64,000 nt of DNA from Tenacibaculum soleae (GCF_001693415.1 NZ_MAKX01000001.1:1320047-1384046); one strand, 5' to 3'. Positions 28,111 to 37,143 are shown, counted from the stretch's first letter. Made by a program: numbers and translations. The notes: generated by a model not told the origin, from the letters alone.

Positions 28111-29475
28111 ATGAAACCATCAATCCCAAAAGGAACCAGAGATTTTTCATCAAATGAAGTAGCAAAAAGAAATTATATTTTTAATATAATAAAACACTCG
28201 TTTGAAAATTTTGGATTTCAACCTATCGAAACTCCAAGTTTCGAAAACTCATCAACCTTAATGGGCAAATATGGAGAAGAAGGCGATCGTTTAATTTTTA
28301 AGATTTTAAACTCTGGAGATTATTTAAAGAAGGTTGATGAAGGTTTACTATCAGAAAAAAATAGTCAAAAGATTATATCAAAAATATCAGAAAAAGCCTT
28401 ACGTTACGACTTAACAGTGCCTTTTGCGCGTTACGTGGTACAGCATCAAAATGATATTACTTTTCCTTTTAAAAGGTATCAAATTCAGCCTGTTTGGAGA
28501 GCTGATCGTCCACAAAAAGGACGTTTTAGAGAGTTTTATCAATGTGATGCTGATGTAGTAGGAAGTAAATCCTTATTACAAGAAGTAGAGTTTGTACAAT
28601 TATATGATACCGTGTTTAGTAAGTTAGGACTACTTGGTACGACTATCAAAATAAATAACAGAAAAATTTTATCTGGAATAGCTGAGGTAATTGGAGCTTC
28701 GGATAAATTAATCGATTTTACAGTTGCTTTAGATAAGTTAGATAAAATTGGTAAAGAAGGTGTAGTAAAAGAAATGCTTGAAAAAGGAATTTCTGAAGAA
28801 GCTATTGTAAAAGTAGCTCCGTTGTTTAATTTTTCAGGAAGTAATCAAGATAAGCTAGTTTCTTTGCAAGAAATGTTACAAACTTCGGATGAAGGCTTAG
28901 CAGGTGTGCAAGAATTACGTACCGTTGTAAACATGATTGAAGAGATTGGTTTAGCCTCAGCAACCTTAACTTTAGATGTAACCTTAGCACGTGGTTTAAA
29001 TTATTATACCGGAGCTATTTATGAAGTCAGCGCTCCTGAAGGTGTAAAAATGGGATCAATTGGCGGTGGAGGTCGTTATGATGATTTAACAGGTATCTTC
29101 GGGTTAAAAGATGTGAGTGGTGTAGGTATTTCTTTTGGATTGGATAGAATTTATTTGGTAATGGAAGAATTAAATTTATTTGAAGAGGTTGAGTTACCAA
29201 AACCACGCGTATTATTTTTAAATTTTGATGAGGGTGAAAATTTATCAAAAATAAAAGCAATAAAAACATTAAGAGAAAACAACATAAAATCAGAATTATA
29301 TCCTGATACAGCAACAAGTAATAAACAACAAAAAAAACAATGGAAATATGTTACAAATAGAAACATACAATTTGTTGTAACTAATGTTGATAATAATACA
29401 TTTGTTTTAAAAAATATGACAAATGGTGAGCAAATTACTTGCTCTTTAAACGAATTGATAAGTAAAGTACAGTAA
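28111..29475 (+). CDS. hisS: Histidyl-tRNA synthetase
   Basis: Class II aminoacyl-tRNA synthetase. KGTRDFSSNEV at the start, YDLTVPFARYV, QIQPVWRADRPQKGRFREFY (motif 2), ARGLNYYTGAIYEV (histidine A motif), and GSIGGGGRYDDL with GVGISFGLDRIYLV (motif 3) are present. The C-terminal anticodon-binding domain occupies about residues 360-454. The 454 residues exceed the E. coli length of 424, mainly through an insert of about 20-30 residues after the motif-2 region, usual in Bacteroidota. Confidence 0.97.
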   Translation: MKPSIPKGTRDFSSNEVAKRNYIFNIIKHSFENFGFQPIETPSFENSSTLMGKYGEEGDRLIFKILNSGDYLKKVDEGLLSEKNSQKIISKISEKALRYDLTVPFARYVVQHQNDITFPFKRYQIQPVWRADRPQKGRFREFYQCDADVVGSKSLLQEVEFVQLYDTVFSKLGLLGTTIKINNRKILSGIAEVIGASDKLIDFTVALDKLDKIGKEGVVKEMLEKGISEEAIVKVAPLFNFSGSNQDKLVSLQEMLQTSDEGLAGVQELRTVVNMIEEIGLASATLTLDVTLARGLNYYTGAIYEVSAPEGVKMGSIGGGGRYDDLTGIFGLKDVSGVGISFGLDRIYLVMEELNLFEEVELPKPRVLFLNFDEGENLSKIKAIKTLRENNIKSELYPDTATSNKQQKKQWKYVTNRNIQFVVTNVDNNTFVLKNMTNGEQITCSLNELISKVQ

Positions 29476-29491
29476 ATTAGCAACAAAGTTG

Positions 29492-29499
29492 TAAATTTG
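29492..29499 (+). promoter_or_regulatory. Promoter -7 box for folE
   Basis: TAAATTTG matches TAnnTTTG exactly and lies 20 bases before the ATG at 29520, in the gap after hisS. Confidence 0.62.
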
Positions 29500-29519
29500 C
29501 GTCATAATAATTGAACGAA

Positions 29520-30212
29520 ATGTTTGAAGTGAACAACAACAAAATGAATGACGAGAGAATAGACGAAATAGGAGAGAATCACATTGCGACATCGGCAGAA
29601 TCGCCAATACGTAAAGATGCTTTTGATATTTCTGATGAAGAAAAAATAGCAAGAATTGAAGAAAGTGTTAAAGATATTTTAATCACTTTAGGAATGGATT
29701 TAACAGATGATAGCATGCAAGGAACGCCTAAACGTGTTGCTAAGGCTTATGTTAATGAACTATTTATGGGGTTAAACCCTAAAAATATGCCAAAGGCATC
29801 TACATTTGACAATAACTATAATTATGGAGAAATGTTAGTAGAAAAGAATATCGTTGTATATTCTACCTGCGAACATCACTTATTACCAATTATAGGAAGA
29901 GCACATGTGGCTTATATATCTAACGGAAAAGTTATTGGACTTTCTAAAATGAATCGTATTGTAGAGTATTTTTCTAAAAGACCACAAGTACAAGAGCGTT
30001 TAACAATGCAAATTGTACAAGCCATGCAAGAAGCATTAGGTACTGAAGATGTTGCTTGTATTGTAGATGCAAAACACCTATGTGTAAATTCGCGTGGAAT
30101 AAAAGATATTGAAAGTAGTACTGTAACAGCTGAATTTGGTGGAGCTTTTAAGAATAAAGACACTAAACGTGAGTTTTTAGATTACGTAAAAATGGATACT
30201 AAATTTGATTAG
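29520..30212 (+). CDS. folE: GTP cyclohydrolase I
   Basis: First enzyme of tetrahydrofolate (and biopterin-type) synthesis, GTP to dihydroneopterin triphosphate. CEHHLLPIIGRAHVAY (zinc Cys and His residues) and HLCVNSRGIKD (second zinc Cys) are intact, with GLSKMNRIVEYFSKRPQVQERLT between. I chose the ATG at 29520 (230 residues); a TTG nine bases earlier is in frame, and a later ATG at 29544 is also possible because the first 45 residues are not conserved. It has its own promoter. Confidence 0.96.
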   Translation: MFEVNNNKMNDERIDEIGENHIATSAESPIRKDAFDISDEEKIARIEESVKDILITLGMDLTDDSMQGTPKRVAKAYVNELFMGLNPKNMPKASTFDNNYNYGEMLVEKNIVVYSTCEHHLLPIIGRAHVAYISNGKVIGLSKMNRIVEYFSKRPQVQERLTMQIVQAMQEALGTEDVACIVDAKHLCVNSRGIKDIESSTVTAEFGGAFKNKDTKREFLDYVKMDTKFD

Positions 30213-30236
30213 TATTTTTTATTATTAAAAAAGAGC

Positions 30237-30269
30237 AAAAAACCTTAACTAAATAGTTAAGGTTTTTTT
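30237..30269 (+). terminator. Terminator after folE
   Basis: AAAAAACCTTAACT and AGTTAAGGTTTTTT form a 14-bp stem with a 4-base loop, 24 bases after the folE stop. Confidence 0.9.
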
Positions 30270-30350
30270 ATTACGTAACAATTTTATTACACTAAAATAG
30301 CATTATGAAAAAGTTTTCTTAATATTCAAAAGTTTACAAATAGTAAAAAA

Positions 30351-30358
30351 TACATTTG
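30351..30358 (+). promoter_or_regulatory. Promoter -7 box for the TonB receptor operon
   Basis: TACATTTG matches TAnnTTTG exactly, 40 bases before the receptor ATG. Just upstream TTTAC and GTAAA (30333-30347) form a small dyad that could be an operator. Confidence 0.6.
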
Positions 30359-30397
30359 ATTTGCAGTGTATAATTTAACTATTGTAAAACTATAAAA

Positions 30398-33235
30398 ATG
30401 AATAATTTAAAATTTTTAATAAGTACGGTATTAATTCTTATTATAAATAATACAACTTACTCTCAAGAGTCTACAATTTTGGGTATTGTAAGTGATGGTA
30501 ATTACCCTTTACCAGGAGCAAGTGTTGTTGTAAAAGGAACAGCAAAAGGAGTAAATACAGATTTTGATGGAAACTTTGTATTAAGTAAAATACCAAAAGG
30601 AGATGTAAAGTTAGAAATATCTTACATTGGTTTTAAAACAAAAGTATTAGATGTTGTTGTAACAGGTACTACAAATAATAACATGGGTACAATAGCTTTA
30701 CTACCGTCAGCAGAAGTATTAGGAGTTGTGCATATAAATGCTAAATCTAGAAGAAATACAGAAGCAAAGGCTTTAAGTATTCAAAAAAAATCAATGAGTA
30801 TTATGAATGTTATCGCTGCAGATGGTATAGGGAAATTACCTGATCGTAATGCAGCAGAAACTGTACAGCGTATTCAAGGATTGTCAATTGAAAGAGATCA
30901 AGGTGAAGGGCGTTTTGTATCAATTAGAGGATTACCGCCATATTGGACATCTACAACAATTAATGGAAATAGAATTCCTACTGCTGAAGAAGAAACTACA
31001 TCGCGCGCCACAGCATTTGATTTTTTCCCTTCAGAATTAATATCATACGTACAAGCAGCTAAAGCTTACACTCCAGATATGGAAGCTGATGGTATTGCGG
31101 GAGGTGTTAATTTTATAACACAAACAGCACCAACAAAAGAAATTTTAAATGTAAATATAGGCGGTGGATTTAACGAAAAATCAGGAGCACCTATTTACAA
31201 TGCATCTATAACTTATGGAAACAAAAGTGAAGATGGTAAATTTGGGTATATTATTAACGGTTCATATTGGAATAGAAGTTGGGGAACTGATAACTTTGAA
31301 GCGCGTAGAAAAGGAGATGAAGGTGTTTTTAGAATAGAACTTAGAGATTACAACGGAGTAAGAGTAACTACTGGCTTAAACGGAGCAATGGAATATAACT
31401 TTACGCCAGCTCATAAAATGTATTTTAGAGGAGTTTATGGAACTTTATCTGATACTGAAGAACATTATAAACACAGAATACGTTTTGATAAATTTGATGA
31501 AACATCTAGTACGGCTAGGGTAGAATTACAAAATATTCACAATGAATTAATAACAGAAATGTTTGGTGGTGAAATAGGAGGAAAGCACAATTTAGAAAAT
31601 GGAAAATTAGATTGGAGTATTGCTTCTTACGCAAATGAGTTTAGGTATGGAAACATTCCAACTCCTGAAGATAAAAGTTATTTTGTAGTAAAATTTAAAC
31701 AAGATGGTGTTGGTATTAATGGTAATTATTTAGATGTTAGGCCATCGGCAGGAGATCATAGGGCATATTGGAAAGCAGATGGTGGAAAGTTAGATTATAA
31801 TGATACTGATGCTTTATTTGGTTTTTTTAGCAACGATAACTTTAAAATGGATCCAACCAAAATGAATTTTTCTGATTTAGAATTATACAAAATAGCTATA
31901 ACAGAAAAAGATAACATAGTTTCTTCTTTAAATTATGAGCATACTGTTAATGACGTTTTTAAAATTAAGGTAGGAACAAAATATAGAGATAAAGAGCGCA
32001 CCGCTACTTTTGAAGATTTATATTATGGTTGGAATGGAGCAGGAGATACACCTGTGTTATCAGATTATTCTAAATACTTAATTAATCAACCAGGAGCGGC
32101 AGATTATTTGAAAGAAATGAATACAAGTATAAACACGTCATTTGGAAGTGTTTTGTCTACCCAAGGGATGCAAAATTTTTGGATCACTAATAAAACTAAT
32201 TTAGCTGTTTTAGAAGATGACTCTTCTGCATTACAATATAATAGTGGATTAGGACGTAATTTTAATGTTAACGAAACTCATTTATCTTTTTATGGAATGG
32301 GAACTTTAAAAGCTACTGAAAAATTAACAATTTTAGCAGGTTTAAGAGCTACTAAAACAACAACAAAAGTAGATGGATATGTAGTTGAAAATGATGTTTT
32401 AACCAAATCAGTAAAAACAAAAAAATACTGGGCAGTTTTACCAATGTTACACGTTAAGTATTCTCCTAAAAAAGATTTAAACATTCGTTTTGCAGCAACA
32501 AGAAGTTTTTCAAGACCAAATTTTGGAGACATTTCACCATCTGGAACTTTTATTTCTTTTGACAACGAATTTAAAGGAGGTAATCCTAATTTAGACCCTA
32601 CTTTTTCATGGAATTTTGATTTATTAGGAGAGTATTACTTTCAAAATGTAGGAGTTATAAATGCAGGTGTTTTTTATAAATCTATTACCAACCCAATATT
32701 TAATGATACTTATCAAGGTCCTTATAATGGTATACAAGGAGTAGAATTTAGCACACCTATAAACGGAGCTGATGCTTGGATTGGTGGAGTAGAGTTAGGT
32801 ATAAATAGACGTTTTGACTTTTTACCAGGGTTTTTACAATATTTTGGAGCAAACTTAAACGCAACGTTTATGGATTCAGAAATGATTAAGCCTAGTGGTA
32901 GAAAAGTAACTACACCATACCAAGCAAAAAGCTTATTTAATGCGCAATTGTTTTTTGAAAAAGGAGGCTTTAACACAAGATTAGCCTTTAATCATAAAGG
33001 AAAATATGCAATTGCTTTTGGTGAAAGAGATATAGATGACGTGTATTATGGTAAGTATAATACATTAGATTTTTCAGCATCTTATCAAATAGGAAACAAA
33101 TGGACAATTTATACAGATGTAAATAATATATTAAATAATCCCCTGATTTATCATTATGGTAATAGCCAAGACAGGCCTAAGCAAGTAGAATACTACGGAG
33201 TCAAAGGAAGTATTGGTGTTAAGTTTTCTCTTTAA
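30398..33235 (+). CDS. TonB-dependent receptor with carboxypeptidase-regulatory-like domain
   Basis: A 945-residue outer-membrane importer. A signal peptide (about 1-22, ending TYSQ) precedes a CarboxypepD_reg-like beta domain (about 27-105, GANDVxx-type GASVVVKGTAKGVNTDFDGN). The plug follows (about 125-230; LPDRNAAETVQRIQGLSIER, SIRGLPP, INGNRIP), then a beta barrel to the C-terminus, which ends in ...GVKFSL with a terminal aromatic-rich strand. The plug resembles the TIGR01782 group. It lies 68 bases upstream of a permease, amine oxidase and phosphonatase-like hydrolase, so an aminophosphonate or similar small molecule is my inferred substrate. No SusD partner is present. Confidence 0.93.
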   Translation: MNNLKFLISTVLILIINNTTYSQESTILGIVSDGNYPLPGASVVVKGTAKGVNTDFDGNFVLSKIPKGDVKLEISYIGFKTKVLDVVVTGTTNNNMGTIALLPSAEVLGVVHINAKSRRNTEAKALSIQKKSMSIMNVIAADGIGKLPDRNAAETVQRIQGLSIERDQGEGRFVSIRGLPPYWTSTTINGNRIPTAEEETTSRATAFDFFPSELISYVQAAKAYTPDMEADGIAGGVNFITQTAPTKEILNVNIGGGFNEKSGAPIYNASITYGNKSEDGKFGYIINGSYWNRSWGTDNFEARRKGDEGVFRIELRDYNGVRVTTGLNGAMEYNFTPAHKMYFRGVYGTLSDTEEHYKHRIRFDKFDETSSTARVELQNIHNELITEMFGGEIGGKHNLENGKLDWSIASYANEFRYGNIPTPEDKSYFVVKFKQDGVGINGNYLDVRPSAGDHRAYWKADGGKLDYNDTDALFGFFSNDNFKMDPTKMNFSDLELYKIAITEKDNIVSSLNYEHTVNDVFKIKVGTKYRDKERTATFEDLYYGWNGAGDTPVLSDYSKYLINQPGAADYLKEMNTSINTSFGSVLSTQGMQNFWITNKTNLAVLEDDSSALQYNSGLGRNFNVNETHLSFYGMGTLKATEKLTILAGLRATKTTTKVDGYVVENDVLTKSVKTKKYWAVLPMLHVKYSPKKDLNIRFAATRSFSRPNFGDISPSGTFISFDNEFKGGNPNLDPTFSWNFDLLGEYYFQNVGVINAGVFYKSITNPIFNDTYQGPYNGIQGVEFSTPINGADAWIGGVELGINRRFDFLPGFLQYFGANLNATFMDSEMIKPSGRKVTTPYQAKSLFNAQLFFEKGGFNTRLAFNHKGKYAIAFGERDIDDVYYGKYNTLDFSASYQIGNKWTIYTDVNNILNNPLIYHYGNSQDRPKQVEYYGVKGSIGVKFSL

Positions 33236-33255
33236 TATTTGAATTAAGTGCAAAA

Positions 33256-33283
33256 TTTAGCTCTCAAGAAATTGAGAGCTAAA
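33256..33283 (+). other. Tetraloop hairpin between the receptor and permease genes
   Basis: TTTAGCTCTCAA and TTGAGAGCTAAA form a perfect 12-bp stem capped by a GAAA tetraloop. The 3' side is followed by TCTATATAAAAAAA, not by a T-run, so it is a poor terminator. It may protect the 3' end of the receptor mRNA after processing or set unequal expression of the two parts of the operon. Confidence 0.7.
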
Positions 33284-33303
33284 TCTATATAAAAAAATAA
33301 TAT

Positions 33304-34566
33304 ATGCGTTTACGTTTTTTATTACAAGCTTCTATTGCTGCATTTGGTACTTATTTTTGCATGTATGCTTTTAGAAAGCCATTTACAGTTGCAACTTTTG
33401 AAAACTTAGCTTTTTTAGGTATAAACTATAAAATATTATTAATAATAGCTCAGGTTGTAGGATATACATTATCAAAGTTTGTAGGCATAAAAGTAATTTC
33501 AGAAATGAAATCAAATAAAAGAATGTACTATTTAATAGGTTTCATTCTTTTTGCAGAGCTTTCTTTATTGGGGTTTGCGGTTGTACCAGCACCTTATAAT
33601 ATAATTTTTCTGTTTTTAAACGGATTACCTTTAGGTATGATTTGGGGAATCGTTTTTTCATACTTAGAAGGAAGAAAAGCAACTGAGTTACTAGGGGTAA
33701 TCTTATCATCAAGTTTTATTGTATCCTCAGGAGCAGTTAAAACAATAGGAAAATTGGTACTTGATAAATTTCAAATTAATGAATTTTGGATGCCATTTGT
33801 AACAGGAGTTATTTTTATTTTACCCTTATTGTTTTTTGCCTGGATGTTAGAAAAGTTACCAGCTCCAACTAAAACAGACAAACTATTAAGAGCTGTAAGA
33901 AAACCATTAAATAAACAAGAGCGAAAACAGCTATTTAAAAACTATGCTTTGCCCTTAAGTTTAATTGTTTTCTTTTTTATGTTACTTACTTCAATAAGAG
34001 ATTTTAGAGACAACTTTGCAAGAGAAATATGGGATGCACTAGGCTATACAGATGCTACAATATACAGTATTTCTGAAATACCAATAGCAATAATAGTACT
34101 AGTTGTTTTAGGTGTTATAGGTAGTGTAACTAAAAACTATAAAGCATTTATATATTATCATTATGTATTAATAGTAGGATGTTTTTCAATTTTAGTATCA
34201 ACTTACTTATACCAGCAGCAGGTAATTTCCCCTTTAGTTTGGATGGTTGTTTCTGGTTTAGGTCTGTATAGTTGTTATGTGCCTTTTAATGGAATCTTTT
34301 TTGATAGAATGATAGCCACCTTTAAAATAAAAGGAAATGTAGGATTTTTAATTTACATAGCAGATGCTTTCGGTTATTTAGGAAGCATACTTATTTTATT
34401 ATATAAAAATTTCGGAAAACGTGATATTTCATGGTTATCGTTTTTTACACAAGCACTTTATTTATTAGCAATTATAGGTTTAGGAGTATCAGTTTATTGC
34501 TATCACTTTTTTAAAAATAAATATAAAAAACCAATAGAAATACAAAAATTAGTATATGAACAGTAA
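33304..34566 (+). CDS. MFS-type permease (DUF5690-like)
   Basis: A 420-residue inner-membrane protein with about 12 predicted membrane segments and a basic central loop near residues 195-215. The start FGTYFCMYAFRKPFTVATFE is characteristic of the DUF5690 branch of the major facilitator superfamily. It lies between a TonB receptor and two catabolic enzymes and overlaps the oxidoreductase gene by 11 bases, so it very likely moves the same substrate (or its product) across the inner membrane. Substrate not known; an aminophosphonate is inferred from context. Confidence 0.82.
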   Translation: MRLRFLLQASIAAFGTYFCMYAFRKPFTVATFENLAFLGINYKILLIIAQVVGYTLSKFVGIKVISEMKSNKRMYYLIGFILFAELSLLGFAVVPAPYNIIFLFLNGLPLGMIWGIVFSYLEGRKATELLGVILSSSFIVSSGAVKTIGKLVLDKFQINEFWMPFVTGVIFILPLLFFAWMLEKLPAPTKTDKLLRAVRKPLNKQERKQLFKNYALPLSLIVFFFMLLTSIRDFRDNFAREIWDALGYTDATIYSISEIPIAIIVLVVLGVIGSVTKNYKAFIYYHYVLIVGCFSILVSTYLYQQQVISPLVWMVVSGLGLYSCYVPFNGIFFDRMIATFKIKGNVGFLIYIADAFGYLGSILILLYKNFGKRDISWLSFFTQALYLLAIIGLGVSVYCYHFFKNKYKKPIEIQKLVYEQ

Positions 34567-35713
34567 ATATGATTTAATTGTTGTTGGCGGAGGAGTTTTA
34601 GGAACTTTTCATGCCTTTCATGCAGCAAAAAAAGGATTGTCTGTGGCAATTTTAGAAAGAGATAGTAAACCTCAAGGAGCTACAGTACGTAATTTTGGAC
34701 AAGTTGTACCTTCAGGAATGAATCAAAAATGGCAAAATTTCGGAAGAGAAAGTTTGTCTATTTATAAAGATATTCAAAGTCAATTTGATATTACTATTAG
34801 ACAAAATGGAACTGTATATTTAGCTTCAAATGATGAAGAAGTACAGTTGATTGAAGAACTACATCAAATAAATAAAAATAATAATTACACATCGCAATTA
34901 TTAAATAAAAAGCAATGTTTAGATAAGTATGCTGGTTTGCGATCAGCTTATTGTAAAGCTGGACTATTTTTTCCGGATGAGGTTACAGTAGAGCCTAAAA
35001 CGATGATAAATAGATTACACACTTTTTTATCAGCACAAAATAATATTCAAATTAATTACAATACTACCGTAATTAACACGCAAGAAGTAAATAACCATGT
35101 TGTTGTGACAGCTTCAAACGGCATTGATTATAAAGCATCTAAAGTTATTATTTGTAATGGAGCAGATTTTAAAATATTATATCCATCAATTTATAACAAT
35201 AGCGATTTAGTAGTTTCTAAATTGCAAATGATGCAAACGAAACCTCAAAAAAACTACACTTTAGATGGTTCTATTTTAACAGGTTTAACGATCCGAAGAT
35301 ATGAAGCTTTTGAGGAGTGCGCTTCTTGGAAGCAGATAAAAGCCAAAGAAGATTCTAATAGTTTTTCAAAAAAATATGGAATTCATATTTTATTTAAACA
35401 AGCTGCTGATGGCTCTGTAATAATAGGTGATTCACATGAGTATGCATCAGCTCAAAATATAAACGATTTAGGGTTTGATTTAAATGAAGAAATTGATGAT
35501 TACATGATTGCAGAAGCTAAAAAAATAATTGATTTACCAACTTATGATATTCAATATAAGTGGGCTGGTTTTTATAGTCAATGTAAAGAAAAAGACATTT
35601 TTGAATATAATGTAAGCGATAATGTACATGTTATAACTGGTATAGGAGGTAAGGGAATGACAGGAAGCGCAGGATTTTCAAAAGTTAACATTAATAAAAT
35701 TTTTAATAAGTAA
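34556..35713 (+). CDS. FAD-dependent amine oxidase, TIGR03364-like (phosphonate-associated)
   Basis: A 385-residue DAO-family flavoprotein. The FAD dinucleotide loop VVGGGVLGTFHAFHAAKKG is at residues 8-26 with LERDSKPQGAT following; GIGGKGMTGSAGFSK near the C-terminus is the second FAD/substrate block. Overall it resembles the glycine-oxidase relatives (TIGR03364) that occur beside phosphonatase-like hydrolases and are proposed to deaminate aminophosphonates oxidatively to phosphono-aldehydes. Here too the hydrolase gene follows with a 1-base overlap (TAATG). It is inferred to supply the aldehyde for C-P cleavage; glycine or another amine remains possible. Confidence 0.82.
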   Translation: MNSKYDLIVVGGGVLGTFHAFHAAKKGLSVAILERDSKPQGATVRNFGQVVPSGMNQKWQNFGRESLSIYKDIQSQFDITIRQNGTVYLASNDEEVQLIEELHQINKNNNYTSQLLNKKQCLDKYAGLRSAYCKAGLFFPDEVTVEPKTMINRLHTFLSAQNNIQINYNTTVINTQEVNNHVVVTASNGIDYKASKVIICNGADFKILYPSIYNNSDLVVSKLQMMQTKPQKNYTLDGSILTGLTIRRYEAFEECASWKQIKAKEDSNSFSKKYGIHILFKQAADGSVIIGDSHEYASAQNINDLGFDLNEEIDDYMIAEAKKIIDLPTYDIQYKWAGFYSQCKEKDIFEYNVSDNVHVITGIGGKGMTGSAGFSKVNINKIFNK

Positions 35714-36405
35714 TGACAAAAAAAGAATTACAAATGGTTGTTTTTGATATGGCAGGGACAACAGTAGATGAGCAAAATGTTGTATATAAAACATTACATA
35801 AATCAATTGTAGCAGCTAATGTTGAGGTAAGTTTAGAAACTGTTTTAAAATATGGTGCAGGAAAGGAAAAGCATCAAGCAATTAAAGATATTTTAAAGTA
35901 CTTAAAGTCTGATAAAATAAATGAATCTGAATTAATATTTAATAATTTTAAACAATTATTAAGTATTGCCTATGCTACACTAGACGTTAAGCCTATAAAG
36001 GGAGTTGAAAATTTTTTGTTAGATTTAAGGGCAGAGGGAATAAAAGTAGTTTTAAATACAGGCTATGATAGAAAAACAGCAACCATGCTATTAGAAAAAC
36101 TTAAATGGGATAAAAAAGTGCATTTTGATGCTATAGTAACAGCAACAGATGTTAAAAAAGGACGACCACATCCTGATATGATATTTAAAGCAATGGAACT
36201 GTTAAATGTTACTGATGTTTCAAAGGTTTTAAAAGCGGGTGATTCAGCTATTGATATAGAGGAAGGTAAAAACGCAGGTTGCGGTATTACAGTAGGTGTC
36301 TTATCTGGAGCACAAACGAAAGAGCAGTTGGAGGAACAAAAACCAACATATATTTTTGAATCGTTGGTTAGTTTAAAGGATATTGTTTTAAATAATTTTA
36401 ACTAG
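35713..36405 (+). CDS. Phosphonatase-like HAD hydrolase (TIGR03351-like)
   Basis: A 230-residue HAD hydrolase closest to phosphonoacetaldehyde hydrolase PhnX. The nucleophile motif is FDMAGTTVDE (Asp12) with the Ala-Gly-Thr of phosphonatases rather than DxDxT. The cap segment GAGKEKHQAI places a Lys at residue 53, where PhnX has its Schiff-base Lys. LNTGY provides motif II, KKGRPHPDM the Arg in place of the usual Lys, and GDSAIDIEEGKNAGC the final acidic motif. The bicovalent C-P cleavage mechanism is therefore likely, but true PhnX is about 260-270 residues, and this shorter group is expected to use a related aldehyde. Confidence 0.85.
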   Translation: MTKKELQMVVFDMAGTTVDEQNVVYKTLHKSIVAANVEVSLETVLKYGAGKEKHQAIKDILKYLKSDKINESELIFNNFKQLLSIAYATLDVKPIKGVENFLLDLRAEGIKVVLNTGYDRKTATMLLEKLKWDKKVHFDAIVTATDVKKGRPHPDMIFKAMELLNVTDVSKVLKAGDSAIDIEEGKNAGCGITVGVLSGAQTKEQLEEQKPTYIFESLVSLKDIVLNNFN

Positions 36406-36973
36406 CATCAATAAAAAAATACAGCACAAGCATTGTGCAATCTTGTGCTGTATGATTATAAGGTAAATGAGGTGTTTTTCCATTAAAGTATAAAGAGTCA
36501 CCTTTGTTTACAATAATTTTATCTTCTCCAATATAATAAGTGCAACTGCCACTAATTATGTATTTAAACTCCCAAGCATCAGTAACTACTTTTTCTCTTT
36601 TTGAGTTTGGTGTTATGTTTAAAATAACAGCTTCAAAACCTATAGCAGATAAACTTTTACTAAAAATATGATGATAAGTAAAACCTTCAGCTTCAACTTC
36701 TTTTTCAATTAATTGCTGTTGTTTTTTAGAAATATGAATATATTTTCTTGATTGAGAATTTTCTATATCTTTAAAAAAAGTACTTGCATCAATTTTTAAA
36801 GCACTTATTAACTCTAGTAAAACAGGTAAGGAAGGTATTGTTCTACCATTTTCTATTCTAGAAATTAAACCGTTAGATACACCAGCGTTTGTGGCAACCT
36901 CATTAATAGTAAGTTTTTGTTTTTTTCTGATTATTTTGATACGCTTACCAATTCCTATTAAAAAATTATTCAT
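36398..36973 (-). CDS. XRE-cupin transcriptional regulator
   Basis: A 191-residue two-domain regulator: an XRE helix-turn-helix at about residues 8-62 (KQKLTINEVATNAGVSNGLI, SRIENGRTIPSLPVL) and a C-terminal cupin (about 110-185; YIISGSCTYYIGEDKI, GDSLYFNGKTPHLPYNH). Such proteins sense a small metabolite in the cupin. The gene is convergent with the phosphonatase-like gene and overlaps its 3' end by 8 bases, so it very likely controls the receptor-permease-oxidase-hydrolase operon. Confidence 0.88.
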   Translation of the reverse strand: MNNFLIGIGKRIKIIRKKQKLTINEVATNAGVSNGLISRIENGRTIPSLPVLLELISALKIDASTFFKDIENSQSRKYIHISKKQQQLIEKEVEAEGFTYHHIFSKSLSAIGFEAVILNITPNSKREKVVTDAWEFKYIISGSCTYYIGEDKIIVNKGDSLYFNGKTPHLPYNHTAQDCTMLVLYFFIDAS

Positions 36974-37083
36974 GCATAAATAAGTTTAACAATATAAAAA
37001 TATACAAAATGGATGGGTTTTCTTAAGTTTAAAAAAAAATAAATAAAAAATGTTTTTTAAGCTGATATTAATAATTTTGGCAT

Positions 37084-37091
37084 TACATTTG
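37084..37091 (+). promoter_or_regulatory. Promoter -7 box for the cold-shock gene
   Basis: TACATTTG matches TAnnTTTG exactly. It predicts a leader of roughly 45 bases that includes the GC-richer GTTGCGGGCAC segment, a possible site of temperature-dependent structure. Confidence 0.6.
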
Positions 37092-37143
37092 CATAATAAT
37101 AAACGTTGCGGGCACTTAAGCAAGTAACACATAATTTTTTACA

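Noticed and set aside
29151..29486. 111-codon minus-strand frame over the 3' end of hisS
   Set aside because: Antisense shadow of the conserved anticodon-binding domain; composition-driven and featureless.
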